Below, piece by piece: positions 8,577-16,950 of a stretch of DNA of 64,000 bases. The notes under the pieces were generated by a model. That model did not search any database, was not told the DNA's origin, and saw nothing but the letters and a program-made list of their open reading frames with translations. This DNA is from Actinomadura rayongensis (lineage in GTDB: Bacteria > Actinomycetota > Actinomycetes > Streptosporangiales > Streptosporangiaceae): positions 915,440 to 979,439 of the forward strand of contig NZ_WUTW01000002.1 of the NCBI RefSeq assembly GCF_009831215.1. The letters run 5' to 3'. A program made the position numbers and the translations under genes. The first letter of the stretch is position 1; each line of letters begins with the position of its first letter.

Positions 8577-8681
8577 CCCCTTGGGGAAAATCCGTGAACG
8601 GAATCACAGATTGGCCCTCATCCCGACCGGCCGCACGTGTACGGTCCAAGTCCGGAACATCCCGGGAGAGGAGTCCCCCCA

Positions 8682-9512
8682 ATGCCCGCGAAGCGGCGCC
8701 CCGAGGAACTGCCTGACCCCAAGCAGAACATGTGGGACCTCATCGCCGTCATCCTGCGGTACCAGCGCAACCAGCGCGGCCTGTCGGGCGACGCGATGGG
8801 ACGGATCATCGGCGCCAGCAAGTCCACGGTCTCCCGCCTCGAAACGGGAGATGACCGCATGGACTCGAAACAGGCCGCCGCGATCGACAAAGCCTGGGAC
8901 ACCGGGAAGCTTTACACCCTTTTGGTGTGGTATGCCGCAATTGGCCACGACCCGCAGTGGTTCGCGCAGTACGTGCGCTTCGAGCAGCGCTCAGAACATC
9001 TCAGGATCTACGAGGAGAGCGTCGTCCCCGGCCTCTTCCAGACGGAGGACTACACAAGAGCACTATTGCTTGCTGGCACCCAGCTCGACCCGGACATGGT
9101 TCTCGCAGAGCGCATGGAACGACAGGGGCTCCTGAGCCGGAACCACGCATCCCATGCGACCATCATCGTCTCCCAGAACGCTCTTGAGTGGCCAATCGGT
9201 TCACCAGAGATCATGCGGTCGCAGCTCGCTCATCTCTTGGAGATGGCGGCACTGCCCAATGTGATCTTCAGAGTGGTCCCGCGATCGTGGTCGGTAGGGG
9301 CACATCAGGGCCTGAACGGAGCGTTTCAGCTGCTCAGCGGCGACGACTTCGGTGAGGTCGTCTACACGGAGGCGGCAGGGGCCGGGCGTTTGGTGTCGGC
9401 CCCGTCCGAGGTGCGTGGGTATGGCGTAAGGTACGAGCGCATCAGCGCGAAGGCGCTCGACGAGGGCGCATCAGCGGACCTCATCCGACGACTCATGGAG
9501 GACTGCAAATGA
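8682..9512 (+). CDS. XRE-family HTH regulator with DUF5753 domain
   Basis: The 276-residue protein has an N-terminal XRE helix-turn-helix (IAVILRYQRNQRGLSGDAMG, GASKSTVSRLETGD) and a long C-terminal DUF5753 sensor-like region marked by VPGLFQTEDYTRALL and a phenylalanine-rich core. ATG 8682 follows GGGAGAGGAG at 8663-8672; an earlier in-frame start lacks this. The gene overlaps the following DUF397 gene by ATGA. The HTH plus DUF397 plus anti-sigma-like ATPase trio is a recurrent actinobacterial regulatory cassette, with BldB/WhiJ relatives in Streptomyces development. Confidence 0.92.
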   Translation: MPAKRRPEELPDPKQNMWDLIAVILRYQRNQRGLSGDAMGRIIGASKSTVSRLETGDDRMDSKQAAAIDKAWDTGKLYTLLVWYAAIGHDPQWFAQYVRFEQRSEHLRIYEESVVPGLFQTEDYTRALLLAGTQLDPDMVLAERMERQGLLSRNHASHATIIVSQNALEWPIGSPEIMRSQLAHLLEMAALPNVIFRVVPRSWSVGAHQGLNGAFQLLSGDDFGEVVYTEAAGAGRLVSAPSEVRGYGVRYERISAKALDEGASADLIRRLMEDCK

Positions 9513-9706
9513 CGCACCCCGCGTGGCGGAAGTCGAGCCGCAGCGGAACCGAGCGGAACGCCTGCGTCGAGGTAGCAGACCTGTCCACCCAAGCGGTCGG
9601 CGTCCGCGACAGCAAGAACCCCTCCCTGGGTCACCTGTCCCTGACCCCCGCCAACTTCAGCGGCCTGCTCGCCCACATCAAGCGCGGCACTCTCGACCAC
9701 GCCTGA
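9509..9706 (+). CDS. DUF397 small regulatory protein
   Basis: The 65-residue protein shows the complete DUF397 signature: WRKSSRSGTERNACVEVA at the N terminus, VGVRDSKNP in the middle and a closing LTPANFSGLLAHIKRG. It is coupled to the HTH-DUF5753 gene by an ATGA overlap. In Streptomyces such proteins oppose or modulate the partner HTH repressor; that role is inferred here from the pairing. Confidence 0.93.
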   Translation: MTHPAWRKSSRSGTERNACVEVADLSTQAVGVRDSKNPSLGHLSLTPANFSGLLAHIKRGTLDHA

Positions 9707-9718
9707 GCCCCCGCATCA

Positions 9719-9758
9719 GAGACACGGCCTCGCCCCAGCGCGGGGCCGTCGGCGTCTC
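9719..9758 (+). terminator. Hairpin after the HTH/DUF397 pair
   Basis: GAGAC at 9719-9723 pairs with GTCTC at 9754-9758, enclosing a second stem ACGGCC/GGCCGT. No T tract, as usual for actinobacterial terminators. It also faces the convergent STAND gene. Confidence 0.5.
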
Positions 9759-9825
9759 CAGACGCAGCAACTCCCCCACGCTGGTTCATCCCTCGTGGTC
9801 TTCACCACCCTCTGTCCGCACTGGA

Positions 9826-10131
9826 TCAGTGGGTGCGCCGAGCCCGGCGAGTGCGTCGACGGAATCGCGCCCTCCGATTCCAGTAGGCGAGGTCGCGGCG
9901 GGCGGTCAGGGTGGCGGGGTGGTCAGGACCCAGCACCCGCTCGCGGATCGGCAACAGCTCAGCGAACAAATCACGAGCCGCCACCACATCACCCGCCCTC
10001 CCCGTCCAGCGAGCGAGGTGTTGGCGGGCGATCAGCGTGACGGGATGGTCGGGACCCAACACCCGCTGGAAGATCGGCAACAGCTCAGCGAACAAATCAC
10101 GAGCCGCCACCACATCACCCGCCGCCCCCGT
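9826..10131 (-). pseudogene. Continuation of the STAND-TPR frame beyond an internal TAG
   Basis: After the TAG at 10132-10134, the same reading frame continues without further stops to 9826. It encodes two more TPR units of exactly the same 42-residue type and a basic tail (NRRARFRRRTRRARRTH). The TAG occupies the codon that is TGG (Trp) at the equivalent place in the other repeat units, so a single base change probably truncated a longer protein. Confidence 0.75.
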
Positions 10132-10635
10132 CTAATAGGCGAGCTCATGGCGGGCGATCAGGGTGTCAGGGTGGTCAGGACCCAGCACCCGCTCGCGGAT
10201 CGGCAACAGCTCAGCGAACAAATCACGAGCCGCCACCACATCACCCGCCCTCCCCGTCCAGCGAGCGAGGTCGTGGCGAGCGTCCAGGGTCTCGGGGTGG
10301 TCGGGACCCATGACCCGTTCGCGGATCGGCACCAGCTCAGCGAACAGATCACGAGCCGCCACCACATCGCCCGCCGCCCCCGTCCAGTAGGCGAGTTCAT
10401 GGCGGGCGGTCAGAGTATCGGGGTGGTCGGGACCTAACACCCGCTCGCAGATTGGCACCAGCTCAGCGAACAAATCACGAGCCGCCACCACATCACCCGC
10501 CGCCCCCGTCCAGCGAGCGAGGTTGTGGCGGGCGTCCAGGGTGTCGGGGTGGTCGGGACCCATGACCCGCTCGCGGATCGGCAACAGCTCAGCGAACAGA
10601 TCACGAGCCGCCACCACATCGCCCGCCGCCCCCGT
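9880..10635 (-). repeat. Six tandem 126-bp TPR-coding units
   Basis: Boundary Trp codons fall at 10636, 10510, 10384, 10258, (stop at 10132), 10006 and 9880, a strict 126-bp period. Units are nearly identical in DNA (core AGDVVAARDLFAEL) and tend to alternate between two forms (ARHNLARW and ARHELAYW types), suggesting recent expansion by unequal crossing-over. Confidence 0.95.
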
Positions 10636-12423
10636 CCAGTAGGCGAGGTTGTGGCGGGTGGTCAGGGTGTTGGGGTGGTCAGGGTCGTGGAGGTGGTGCA
10701 GGGCGGTGGTGCGGGCGTGTTGGAGGTCGCGTGCGGTGCGGTAGTTACCGCTGGCGTCGAGGTAGTCAAGGACGGGGAGCATGGTGGGCGAGTCGGGTGG
10801 CAGGAGATGGACGGCGTGTGGGAGGAGTTCGGCGAAGGCCGGCCAGGAGGTGCTGGTTCGGGGGTCGTCGGGCAGTGCCTGGTCGAGGAGGGTGGCGGCG
10901 GTGGCCTGGTCCTCGTCGCGTTCGGATTGGCTCAGCTGGGCGCGGGTCACGGCTTGGACGAGGCGATGCACGCTCACGTGACTGCGGCCGGGCGCCTGAT
11001 CGATCATGCTGTAGGTAATGAGGGCGGCCAGGGCTTGCTCGATCTGGATCTGGTCGGTGACGGCAGCGCTGTGGGCGGGCAGCCGGTACAGGACATGGAC
11101 GGGCAGGGCGTCGGGGGCGAAGCAGGCCATCAGCCGCAGCACCCGCGGCGCGACCGGGTGGTCCTGGCCGATGCGGGCCATGGTCACCTGCCACGTGGCG
11201 GCGACGACGTGCTGGTCACTGCGTACCGACCGGTTCGCCGACCCCGAGCCATCCGAGTCGGTGGGGGTGGCGGCCAGTGCCCACTGCGGAGAGTCGCGCA
11301 GCCGCCGCAGATACTCGCGGACGCTCATGCCGGGGGTGGCGGCGATGTAGGCGGCGGCCTGCCGCAACGCCAACGGCAGCCCGTCCAGCTCGACGGCCAG
11401 CTCGCGCCGAGCCGCCCGATCGTCGGCCGGGGACGCGTCGGGTTCGTCGAGTGCGCGGGCGAGCAGGTCGGCGGCGTCGTGGTCGCTGAGCACCCCGAGC
11501 CGCAGCACGGTGGTACCGACCGCACCCCAGCCGGTGGCGCGGCGGCTGGTGATGAGGACGTGGCCCGTGCTCAGCCGTCCCAGATAGGGCTGCAGGTCGT
11601 CAGGGTGCTCGGCGTTGTCGAAGACCAGCAGCCAGCCGTCATGGGAGGCCAGCCAGGCCAGCGCCCATGCCGCCGCTTCGGAGGCAGGAGCCTGGGCGGC
11701 CGCCGCCGAGGCGACCGGCGCGGCCAGCGCCCGGCCCAGCTCGGCCAGACCGGCGTCGATGTCGTCGCCGGTCTCGGCCAGCAGCCACCACACCAGGCAG
11801 TAGTCACCGCGGCGCTCATGGGCGTACTGCAGGGCCAGTTCGCTCTTGCCCACCCCGCCCAGCCCCACCACGGACTGGGCGATCACTCCCGCCCCGCCGG
11901 TCGTCAACGTGCGCCGAACCGTCATCAGCGCCTCGTCACGACCGACGAACACCCGCGCCGGCTGCCGGGGCAGTCCCACCAGCCCGGCCCCCTCGACCTG
12001 CGCCACCGGCGGCAACGCCCCCGGTGGCGGAGCGGACCACGGGAACGTCTGGTTCAACGTCACGTCCCGCGCTTGCACCACCTGCGACGCCGGCCCCGAG
12101 AACTCGTTGCGCGTCCCCGCCGGACTCGCCGGTGGCCGACGCCCGGGAGTGCGGGCACCGGCGGCCTTATGGGTGACTACGGCGGCGGTCCCGGCCAGGG
12201 CGAGCGCGATGACCAGCCACCACCAAGCCCACCGGCCGTCGTTGAGGATCTGGTTGACCGCCACCCCAACCGCCACGACCAGCACAGCCGAAACAGCATC
12301 CAGCAACCACACCCAACGCGCCCGACCGCCCCGACCAGCGATCCGGCCCGCAGAACCGACCGGACCCAGCCGTCCTGGCCTGTCCGACTCGTCGGGCGGA
12401 ACAGACCGGGCAGGGACCTCCAC
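10132..12423 (-). CDS. Membrane-anchored STAND (NB-ARC) ATPase with TPR array
   Basis: The 763-residue protein has, in order: two transmembrane helices (about 38-58 and 66-84), a short motif FSGPASQVVQARDVTLNQ (108-125) resembling RHIM/amyloid signalling motifs of bacterial NLRs, an NB-ARC-type NTPase with Walker A GLGGVGKS (187-194) and Walker B WLLVFDN, a winged-helix region ending HRLVQAVTRAQL, and four near-identical 42-residue TPR units. STAND ATPases sense a ligand through the repeats and oligomerise, often in anti-phage defence or signalling. The frame ends at an internal TAG in the repeat array; two more units follow in frame. GTG 12423 follows AAGG at a fair spacing. Confidence 0.85.
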   Translation of the reverse strand: MEVPARSVPPDESDRPGRLGPVGSAGRIAGRGGRARWVWLLDAVSAVLVVAVGVAVNQILNDGRWAWWWLVIALALAGTAAVVTHKAAGARTPGRRPPASPAGTRNEFSGPASQVVQARDVTLNQTFPWSAPPPGALPPVAQVEGAGLVGLPRQPARVFVGRDEALMTVRRTLTTGGAGVIAQSVVGLGGVGKSELALQYAHERRGDYCLVWWLLAETGDDIDAGLAELGRALAAPVASAAAAQAPASEAAAWALAWLASHDGWLLVFDNAEHPDDLQPYLGRLSTGHVLITSRRATGWGAVGTTVLRLGVLSDHDAADLLARALDEPDASPADDRAARRELAVELDGLPLALRQAAAYIAATPGMSVREYLRRLRDSPQWALAATPTDSDGSGSANRSVRSDQHVVAATWQVTMARIGQDHPVAPRVLRLMACFAPDALPVHVLYRLPAHSAAVTDQIQIEQALAALITYSMIDQAPGRSHVSVHRLVQAVTRAQLSQSERDEDQATAATLLDQALPDDPRTSTSWPAFAELLPHAVHLLPPDSPTMLPVLDYLDASGNYRTARDLQHARTTALHHLHDPDHPNTLTTRHNLAYWTGAAGDVVAARDLFAELLPIRERVMGPDHPDTLDARHNLARWTGAAGDVVAARDLFAELVPICERVLGPDHPDTLTARHELAYWTGAAGDVVAARDLFAELVPIRERVMGPDHPETLDARHDLARWTGRAGDVVAARDLFAELLPIRERVLGPDHPDTLIARHELAY

Positions 12424-12942
12424 ACCGCGACCTTACGGACAGCGATCCGACCACCGCCGCCCAACCGCACCAAAACCCGAACCACGGCCGCCATCGGCCA
12501 CCGCCGGCATCGACTCAGATCAATCACCGTCTACCGCAAAGGACAGCACTCCAAAAGGCACCCCGGAAGCCGGGCACCCCCCGGATGGCCGTGCTACAGC
12601 GCGCAAATGTGGCGCCGAGCCCGCACATAGCGACCGGACGCAAAAGGCAGTGTCCGGAGCGGCCTCTGAGGCGGCAAAACCCGGCCGACCATGTCGCCCT
12701 GCATGGCACACGCGGGCTCGGCTTAACGAGGACGAGCCCGTCCGGGAACACGACCGCGCGCCGCCAACCCGCTCAGCGCGATCAACCAGATCCGTGGGCA
12801 CGTCTCGCGCCGGCGCCGAGCCGAACACCACGCCCGCAACCGAGGCACCGAGACCTACGTTCAGCGCTGCGTCACGAAAAGCCGCCCCAAACAGCACCCA
12901 CAACCTCAGGGTTGAACCGCACCGATACCCGTCCGGCGTGGG
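12424..12942. other. Intergenic region without recognised gene
   Basis: This 519-bp stretch separates the STAND gene start from the end of the small membrane-protein gene. Frames on both strands are Arg/Pro-rich and lack start sites or domain-like sequence. I see no RNA gene or clear hairpin. It should contain the STAND promoter near 12424-12520. Confidence 0.4.
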
Positions 12943-13116
12943 TCAGCGGTTGATGGTCCACCATACGACCGCGCTGACTGCGGTCGCACTGAGAGCGGTT
13001 CCGGTGCCATAGGCCAAGCCCCGGACGCCGGCGAACAGTGCGGCCCGAGCGAGTCGGCGGACCTTGCGGTGGCACGGACGCGAGCTGAGCGTGGCGTTAG
13101 TGCGGTCGGTCTGCAC
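12943..13116 (-). CDS. Small membrane protein (57 residues)
   Basis: GTG 13116 has a near-ideal AGGAG (13124-13128) seven bases upstream. The 57 residues are a basic, helical N-terminal half (RKVRRLARAALFAGVRG) and one C-terminal transmembrane helix (GTALSATAVSAVVWWTINR). Similar one-helix proteins are common beside HTH or STAND genes in actinobacteria. It is divergent from the HTH-STAND gene at 13313. A function cannot be assigned. Confidence 0.7.
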   Translation of the reverse strand: MQTDRTNATLSSRPCHRKVRRLARAALFAGVRGLAYGTGTALSATAVSAVVWWTINR

Positions 13117-13312
13117 GGTCGGGCTCCTAGCGAACATCGAGTGATTGCGACGGATGCCACGTGGCGGCGCCCATTGCGGCAGTCCGGCCGATTTCCGGCG
13201 ACCCACCCCGCGTCCGGATGAAGTCGGCCATGCTGGATGACCGGGCGTTCAGCGGCGGGAAAATGGTGTCCGGCGCTGATCCGTTCTGGATCCGGAGAAG
13301 AGTGGACGCCCC

Positions 13313-14320
13313 GTGCCCGACCCCCAGGGCCTACTGAACCCGGTAGGTAAGGCCGCGCTGCTCGCGGCAGAGCTGCGGCGTCTACATGCGGCGGCCGGCA
13401 CACCGGAGTACCGGATCCTGGGACGGCAAGCCGCGGCGCAACAACCACCGGTGAGGTTGGCGAACTCCACCGTCAGCGACTGGCTCACCGGAAAGACCAT
13501 CCCCGCACAGAGCCGAGCGTTCAACTTCCTCGTCAGCCATCTGCTCTCGCGCCCTGGGATCCGCGACGACCCGCACTACCGTCAGCGCCCTCTTACCTGG
13601 TGGCAGCGGCTCCGCGCCGAAGCACGAGCCGAACGCCGCACGGGCGGCAGCCGCGGCGGACGTCCCACCGCTGCACCGCCCACTGCCCCACCGCCGTCAC
13701 ACGCTGTCGCGTCTCCCGGGACTGGAGGCGGGTCGAGTATCGCGATGTCGGGGCAGGCGGAAGCGGTCGTGATGGCCGGGTCCATCACCGGGGACGTGCA
13801 TGTCCATCCGCCCGCGTCCGCCCCGGCATTTGACACCCAGGTGAGAGGGCGGTGCCTGGTCGGGGTGATACCGCAGCCCGCTGGCTGCTTCCAAGACCGT
13901 CAAGCCACGGCCGAGCTGGACGCGCTTGAAACAACCGACATCGGCAGCGCGCTGCGCGGTGTGGTGTTGACCGGGACAGGTGGGGTGGGAAAGACCCAGC
14001 TCGCCGCCGACTACGCGCGCCGCCAGTGGACTACCGGGCGGGTTGAAGTGCTGGTGTGGGTGACGGCCGCGACGACCACCGAAATCATCGAGGCTTACGC
14101 CGACGCCGCCCTCGCGTTCGCCGCCGCCGGGATGGGCGTGGCCGTGGTTCCCGCCGCCGTGAAACGCATCGACCTGCCCGACATCACCTACCGGCAGCTC
14201 ACCATCACCTCCGGCCCGGAACTGCTGATCATCAGCCGGACCGACGAACTATCCGGCCCGGTCAAAGCCTTCCTCAGCCACGCCCGGAAATCCGAACCTC
14301 GGCCCCCTCTCGAAACTTGA
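13313..14320 (+). CDS. HTH/STAND ATPase truncated and fused to a LysR tail (chimera)
   Basis: Residues 1-264 are the front of a STAND protein: an HTH-like segment (LANSTVSDWLTGKTIP), a Pro-rich linker, a motif SGQAEAVVMAGSITGDVHVH (146-165) like the amyloid motifs of the neighbouring NLRs, and Walker A GTGGVGKT (221-228). At about residue 265 the sequence switches, in frame, to the last 70 residues of a LysR effector domain (AFAAAGMGVAVVP to PRPPLET). That tail comes from the duplicated segment also present at 6497-6740. The rest of the NB-ARC domain, winged helix and sensor repeats are missing, so the product is unlikely to work as a normal STAND switch. GTG 13313 is used as start, with GGAGAAG further upstream than usual. 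Confidence 0.75.
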   Translation: MPDPQGLLNPVGKAALLAAELRRLHAAAGTPEYRILGRQAAAQQPPVRLANSTVSDWLTGKTIPAQSRAFNFLVSHLLSRPGIRDDPHYRQRPLTWWQRLRAEARAERRTGGSRGGRPTAAPPTAPPPSHAVASPGTGGGSSIAMSGQAEAVVMAGSITGDVHVHPPASAPAFDTQVRGRCLVGVIPQPAGCFQDRQATAELDALETTDIGSALRGVVLTGTGGVGKTQLAADYARRQWTTGRVEVLVWVTAATTTEIIEAYADAALAFAAAGMGVAVVPAAVKRIDLPDITYRQLTITSGPELLIISRTDELSGPVKAFLSHARKSEPRPPLET

Positions 14321-14348
14321 GCGCTCCGGGGACATGCCCGTTCCGGCG
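14105..14348 (+). repeat. Duplicated segment, copy B (fused into STAND gene)
   Basis: This is the 244-bp match to 6497-6740, gap-free, with scattered third-position differences that preserve the protein (PDITYRQLTITSGPELLIIS). The breakpoints are sharp on both sides. Conservation of the reading frame with mostly silent changes suggests descent from a working LysR gene, not random decay. Confidence 0.9.
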
Positions 14349-14500
14349 AGATCCGATGAGAATCGGGGGACGTCAGCGTCGGCGGCACGGCCAAACCCGC
14401 CAGGCATTACCAGACCGGCGTTTGACGCCCCGAGCCCGACACCGCGACGCGGAGTTCGCTGCGGCCGAGGCGAGGCTCGCTGGCACCTGGGCGGATAGCG

Positions 14501-14533
14501 GAGACCCGGCCGGGCGGTTTCCGGCCGGGTCTC
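14501..14533. terminator. Strong hairpin between convergent genes
   Basis: A perfect 13-bp stem, GAGACCCGGCCGG (14501-14513) with CCGGCCGGGTCTC (14521-14533), and a 7-base loop. It lies 17 bp from the stop of the secreted Asp-box gene and can serve transcripts from both sides. Confidence 0.8.
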
Positions 14534-14549
14534 GCTCACTGGTGGGCGG

Positions 14550-15995
14550 TCAGTGTTTGTGGCCGGTGACGGGGAGGTTGTGGCCGCCGTTGACCTGTAC
14601 GGGGCCGTCGGCGGCGGCGATGGGGCCGCCGGTCACGGGGAGGCCGGTCGAGGGGGCCACGGCGTGTTCGTCGAAGGCGGCGCCGGACGGGGTCTGGGCG
14701 TGCATGAACACCGGCCAGGCCAGGCCGCCGGAGATCGAGACGGAGATGTAGTCGCCGACCATCCGGCCTTGGCTGGTGTCGGCGATGAGGGACAGGCCGA
14801 ACGGGCCGTCCAGTTGGGTCGGGGCGCTCCAGGACGTCCCGCCGTTGGCCGATGAGGTGTAGCCGACGGTCAGCTGGCAGGTGCTCGCCGAGCAGCTGGG
14901 CGTGGCGTAGCGGTAGTAGGCGACGGCGAGGGCCGCGGAGCCGCCGGAGGTGGCGGGGTTGACGGCGATGCCGGGGATGAAGTGGTCTCCGCCGTCACTG
15001 GTGATCCGGGTGACGGTGCTCCAGGTCGTCTCGCTGGTCGACTTGGACAGGACGATGTCGTTGGCCGCGCACCCGGACTGGAACCGGCAGTCCTGCCACA
15101 CGACGTAGACGGTGCCGGCCGCGTCGATCTCCGCGGACGGCAGCGGGCTGGTGCGCAGGCCGCCGGCGGTGGTGTGGACCTGGGCGGTGGAGATGGTCAC
15201 CGAGCTGCTCCAGGTGGAGCCGCCGTTGGTGGACCGGAACGAGCGGATCTGTCCGCTGTTGCTCTCGTAGGGCACCATGACCGTCCCGTTCGGGCGGACG
15301 ACCGGCTGGCCGCCCAGGCCCGTCTGGGTGAGGGTGTGGTCGGTCCAGCTCGTCCCGCCGTTGGACGACACCGACATGTGGATGCGGTTGCTCGCGCCGT
15401 TGTCGTCGTACTCGGTGTAGCAGTTGCCGTAGAACGGGCTGGTGGCAGTGTTGTCGCAGACGATCCAGTTCTTGTCGAGGTTGGCGCTCCCGGTCGCCAG
15501 CCGCGTGGTGACGACCGTCGGCCAGGTGAGGCCGCCGTCGGTCGACAGGCTGGTCAGGACGGCTTTGCCGACCACGCCGCCGGTGTCGGTGAGCGCGAGC
15601 GTGGAGATCATCCACACGTTGTGGCGGGCGTCGTAGGCGACGGCGGCGTCGCTGACCCGGTCGTAGATGCCGCCGCCCTGGAACTTGGTGACGCCGGGCA
15701 GGCAGCCCTGGGTCCAGCTGCCGCCGCTGTTCGTGGACGTCGCGAAGCAGATGTCGGACGCGCCGCCGTCGAAGAACCGGCCGGTCTGGAACGCCGAGAC
15801 GATCGTGCTCCCATAAGAGAACGTGTCCGGCTCGACCTGCGTCTTGTGCTGGCTGGTGGAGTTGGTGAACGGGTCGGACCCGATCGTGGTGAGGGTGACG
15901 TTCGCGACTGCCGGACTCGCACCGAGCAACAGCGCGACGGCCGCGGCCAGGCCGACGACGGCACGCCACGGGCGGCGCCGAGAGAAAAGATGCAT
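14550..15995 (-). CDS. Secreted sialidase-like (BNR/Asp-box) beta-propeller protein
   Basis: The 481-residue protein has a classic signal peptide (RRRPWRAVVGLAAAVALLLG then ASPAVA) and no membrane anchor, so it is secreted. The body carries at least five Asp-box type motifs (STNSGGSWT, STDGGLTW, SSNGGTSW, STNGGSTW, SANGGTSW) spaced as in the blades of a sialidase-like propeller. I do not see the complete catalytic set (arginine triad, Tyr/Glu) of true sialidases, so glycosidase activity is unproven. Several Cys pairs could form disulfides outside the cell. No neighbour points to a pathway. Confidence 0.85.
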   Translation of the reverse strand: MHLFSRRRPWRAVVGLAAAVALLLGASPAVANVTLTTIGSDPFTNSTSQHKTQVEPDTFSYGSTIVSAFQTGRFFDGGASDICFATSTNSGGSWTQGCLPGVTKFQGGGIYDRVSDAAVAYDARHNVWMISTLALTDTGGVVGKAVLTSLSTDGGLTWPTVVTTRLATGSANLDKNWIVCDNTATSPFYGNCYTEYDDNGASNRIHMSVSSNGGTSWTDHTLTQTGLGGQPVVRPNGTVMVPYESNSGQIRSFRSTNGGSTWSSSVTISTAQVHTTAGGLRTSPLPSAEIDAAGTVYVVWQDCRFQSGCAANDIVLSKSTSETTWSTVTRITSDGGDHFIPGIAVNPATSGGSAALAVAYYRYATPSCSASTCQLTVGYTSSANGGTSWSAPTQLDGPFGLSLIADTSQGRMVGDYISVSISGGLAWPVFMHAQTPSGAAFDEHAVAPSTGLPVTGGPIAAADGPVQVNGGHNLPVTGHKH

Positions 15996-16452
15996 GGGGG
16001 CCTCTCTGGAACGGGACGGTACAGCGCCAACGTCCGCTCAACAGAACCGCCCATCAACATCACCGACAATTTGTTGCCGACTCGCAACTGATCACGCACT
16101 TCATTGACCGCCCATGGACAGGAAGCCCTCTGGCGCACTGCGCCGCACCGTGGTAAACGCGGTTCCGGCACCCAAGAAACGGCTCAGGAAAAGGTCTGCC
16201 AAGCCACCATTCGACAAGGCTCCAATTCACGTCCCGGGATCGCCCTCCGTAATCGTCAGGAGCAGGAGGGGTTCGGCCGTTTGTGGCCGTTTGCGGGGTG
16301 TGCGGCGCCGGCCGCTTGGCACCCGGTACACCTGACAGAAGACGGACCGAGCGCGGACGGGCTCGGGGCGCGGCGGGCCTTCAACTGCGGCGACCCACGT
16401 CCGGGTTGCGCGGCGAGGTGGTCCGGGATGCGAGCAGGGGCGGTGAGGTTCG
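15996..16452. other. Intergenic region without recognised gene
   Basis: This 457-bp stretch lies between the divergent secreted-protein and effector genes. A 73-codon plus-strand frame at 16114-16335 is Arg/Lys-rich and has no ribosome site or recognisable domain, so I do not call it. The segment 16060-16100 is less GC-rich and may hold the promoter of the secreted protein. Confidence 0.35.
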
Positions 16453-16950
16453 GTGACCGGTGTCGAGGTGCTGGCCGGGGTCGCGGTGGGGTATCTGGTG
16501 CGCAAGTTGCGGCGGGTGGGCGGCCGGGCCGACGTCGAGGTCGACCGTGCGCTGGACGAGGGCATGGACGCCTTGCACGACGCGGTCACCCGGCGGTTGG
16601 GGCAGGACGACGTCCTGCGGCGGTTGGAGGCCGAGGCCGCCGATGGCGCCGAGCCGACCGCGTTGACGGTGCGGCGCTCGGGCGACGCCATCGCCCAAGC
16701 CGCTTTGGACGACCCTGGTTTCGCGGCCGAGTTGGAGGCGCTGGTCGCGCGGCTGGACGAGCTGGCCGCCGCCGATGCCCTGTCGGCCGGGTCGACGGTC
16801 AACACCATCTCCGGCAGCACGGTGCACGGCCCGGTGATTCAGGGACGTGACTTCACCGGCCCCGTCACCATCGGGTCGCCAGGCCCCGCCCCGGCCGCCG
16901 ACGAGGCGAAAACGGGGAACCCGGAAAAAGAACAGCCCCCGGCGCGGTGA
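16453..16950 (+). CDS. Small helical effector-like protein with C-terminal amyloid-type motif
   Basis: The 165-residue protein has a hydrophobic N terminus (VEVLAGVAVGYLV), a helical domain (about 25-108: ADVEVDRALDEGMDALHDAV, DDPGFAAELEALVARLDELA) and a Gly/Val-rich motif at 117-140 (NTISGSTVHGPVIQGRDF then TGPVTIG), ending in a polar tail. This matches the layout of NLR-linked bacterial effectors that carry a Bell-type helical domain and a C-terminal amyloid signalling motif (BASS). Its GTGA-overlapping neighbour is an NLR whose N terminus carries the same core, GPxIxGRDxT. GTG 16453 follows GGTGAGG. The role, probably membrane-targeting cell death, is inferred from the family model. Confidence 0.75.
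   Translation: MTGVEVLAGVAVGYLVRKLRRVGGRADVEVDRALDEGMDALHDAVTRRLGQDDVLRRLEAEAADGAEPTALTVRRSGDAIAQAALDDPGFAAELEALVARLDELAAADALSAGSTVNTISGSTVHGPVIQGRDFTGPVTIGSPGPAPAADEAKTGNPEKEQPPAR

Noticed and set aside
9880..10635. Possible CRISPR array
   Set aside because: The 126-bp repeats are coding TPR units with no spacers.
10525..12630. 700-codon plus-strand frame
   Set aside because: Antisense of the STAND gene; repeats and Gly/Val bias mirror the coding strand.
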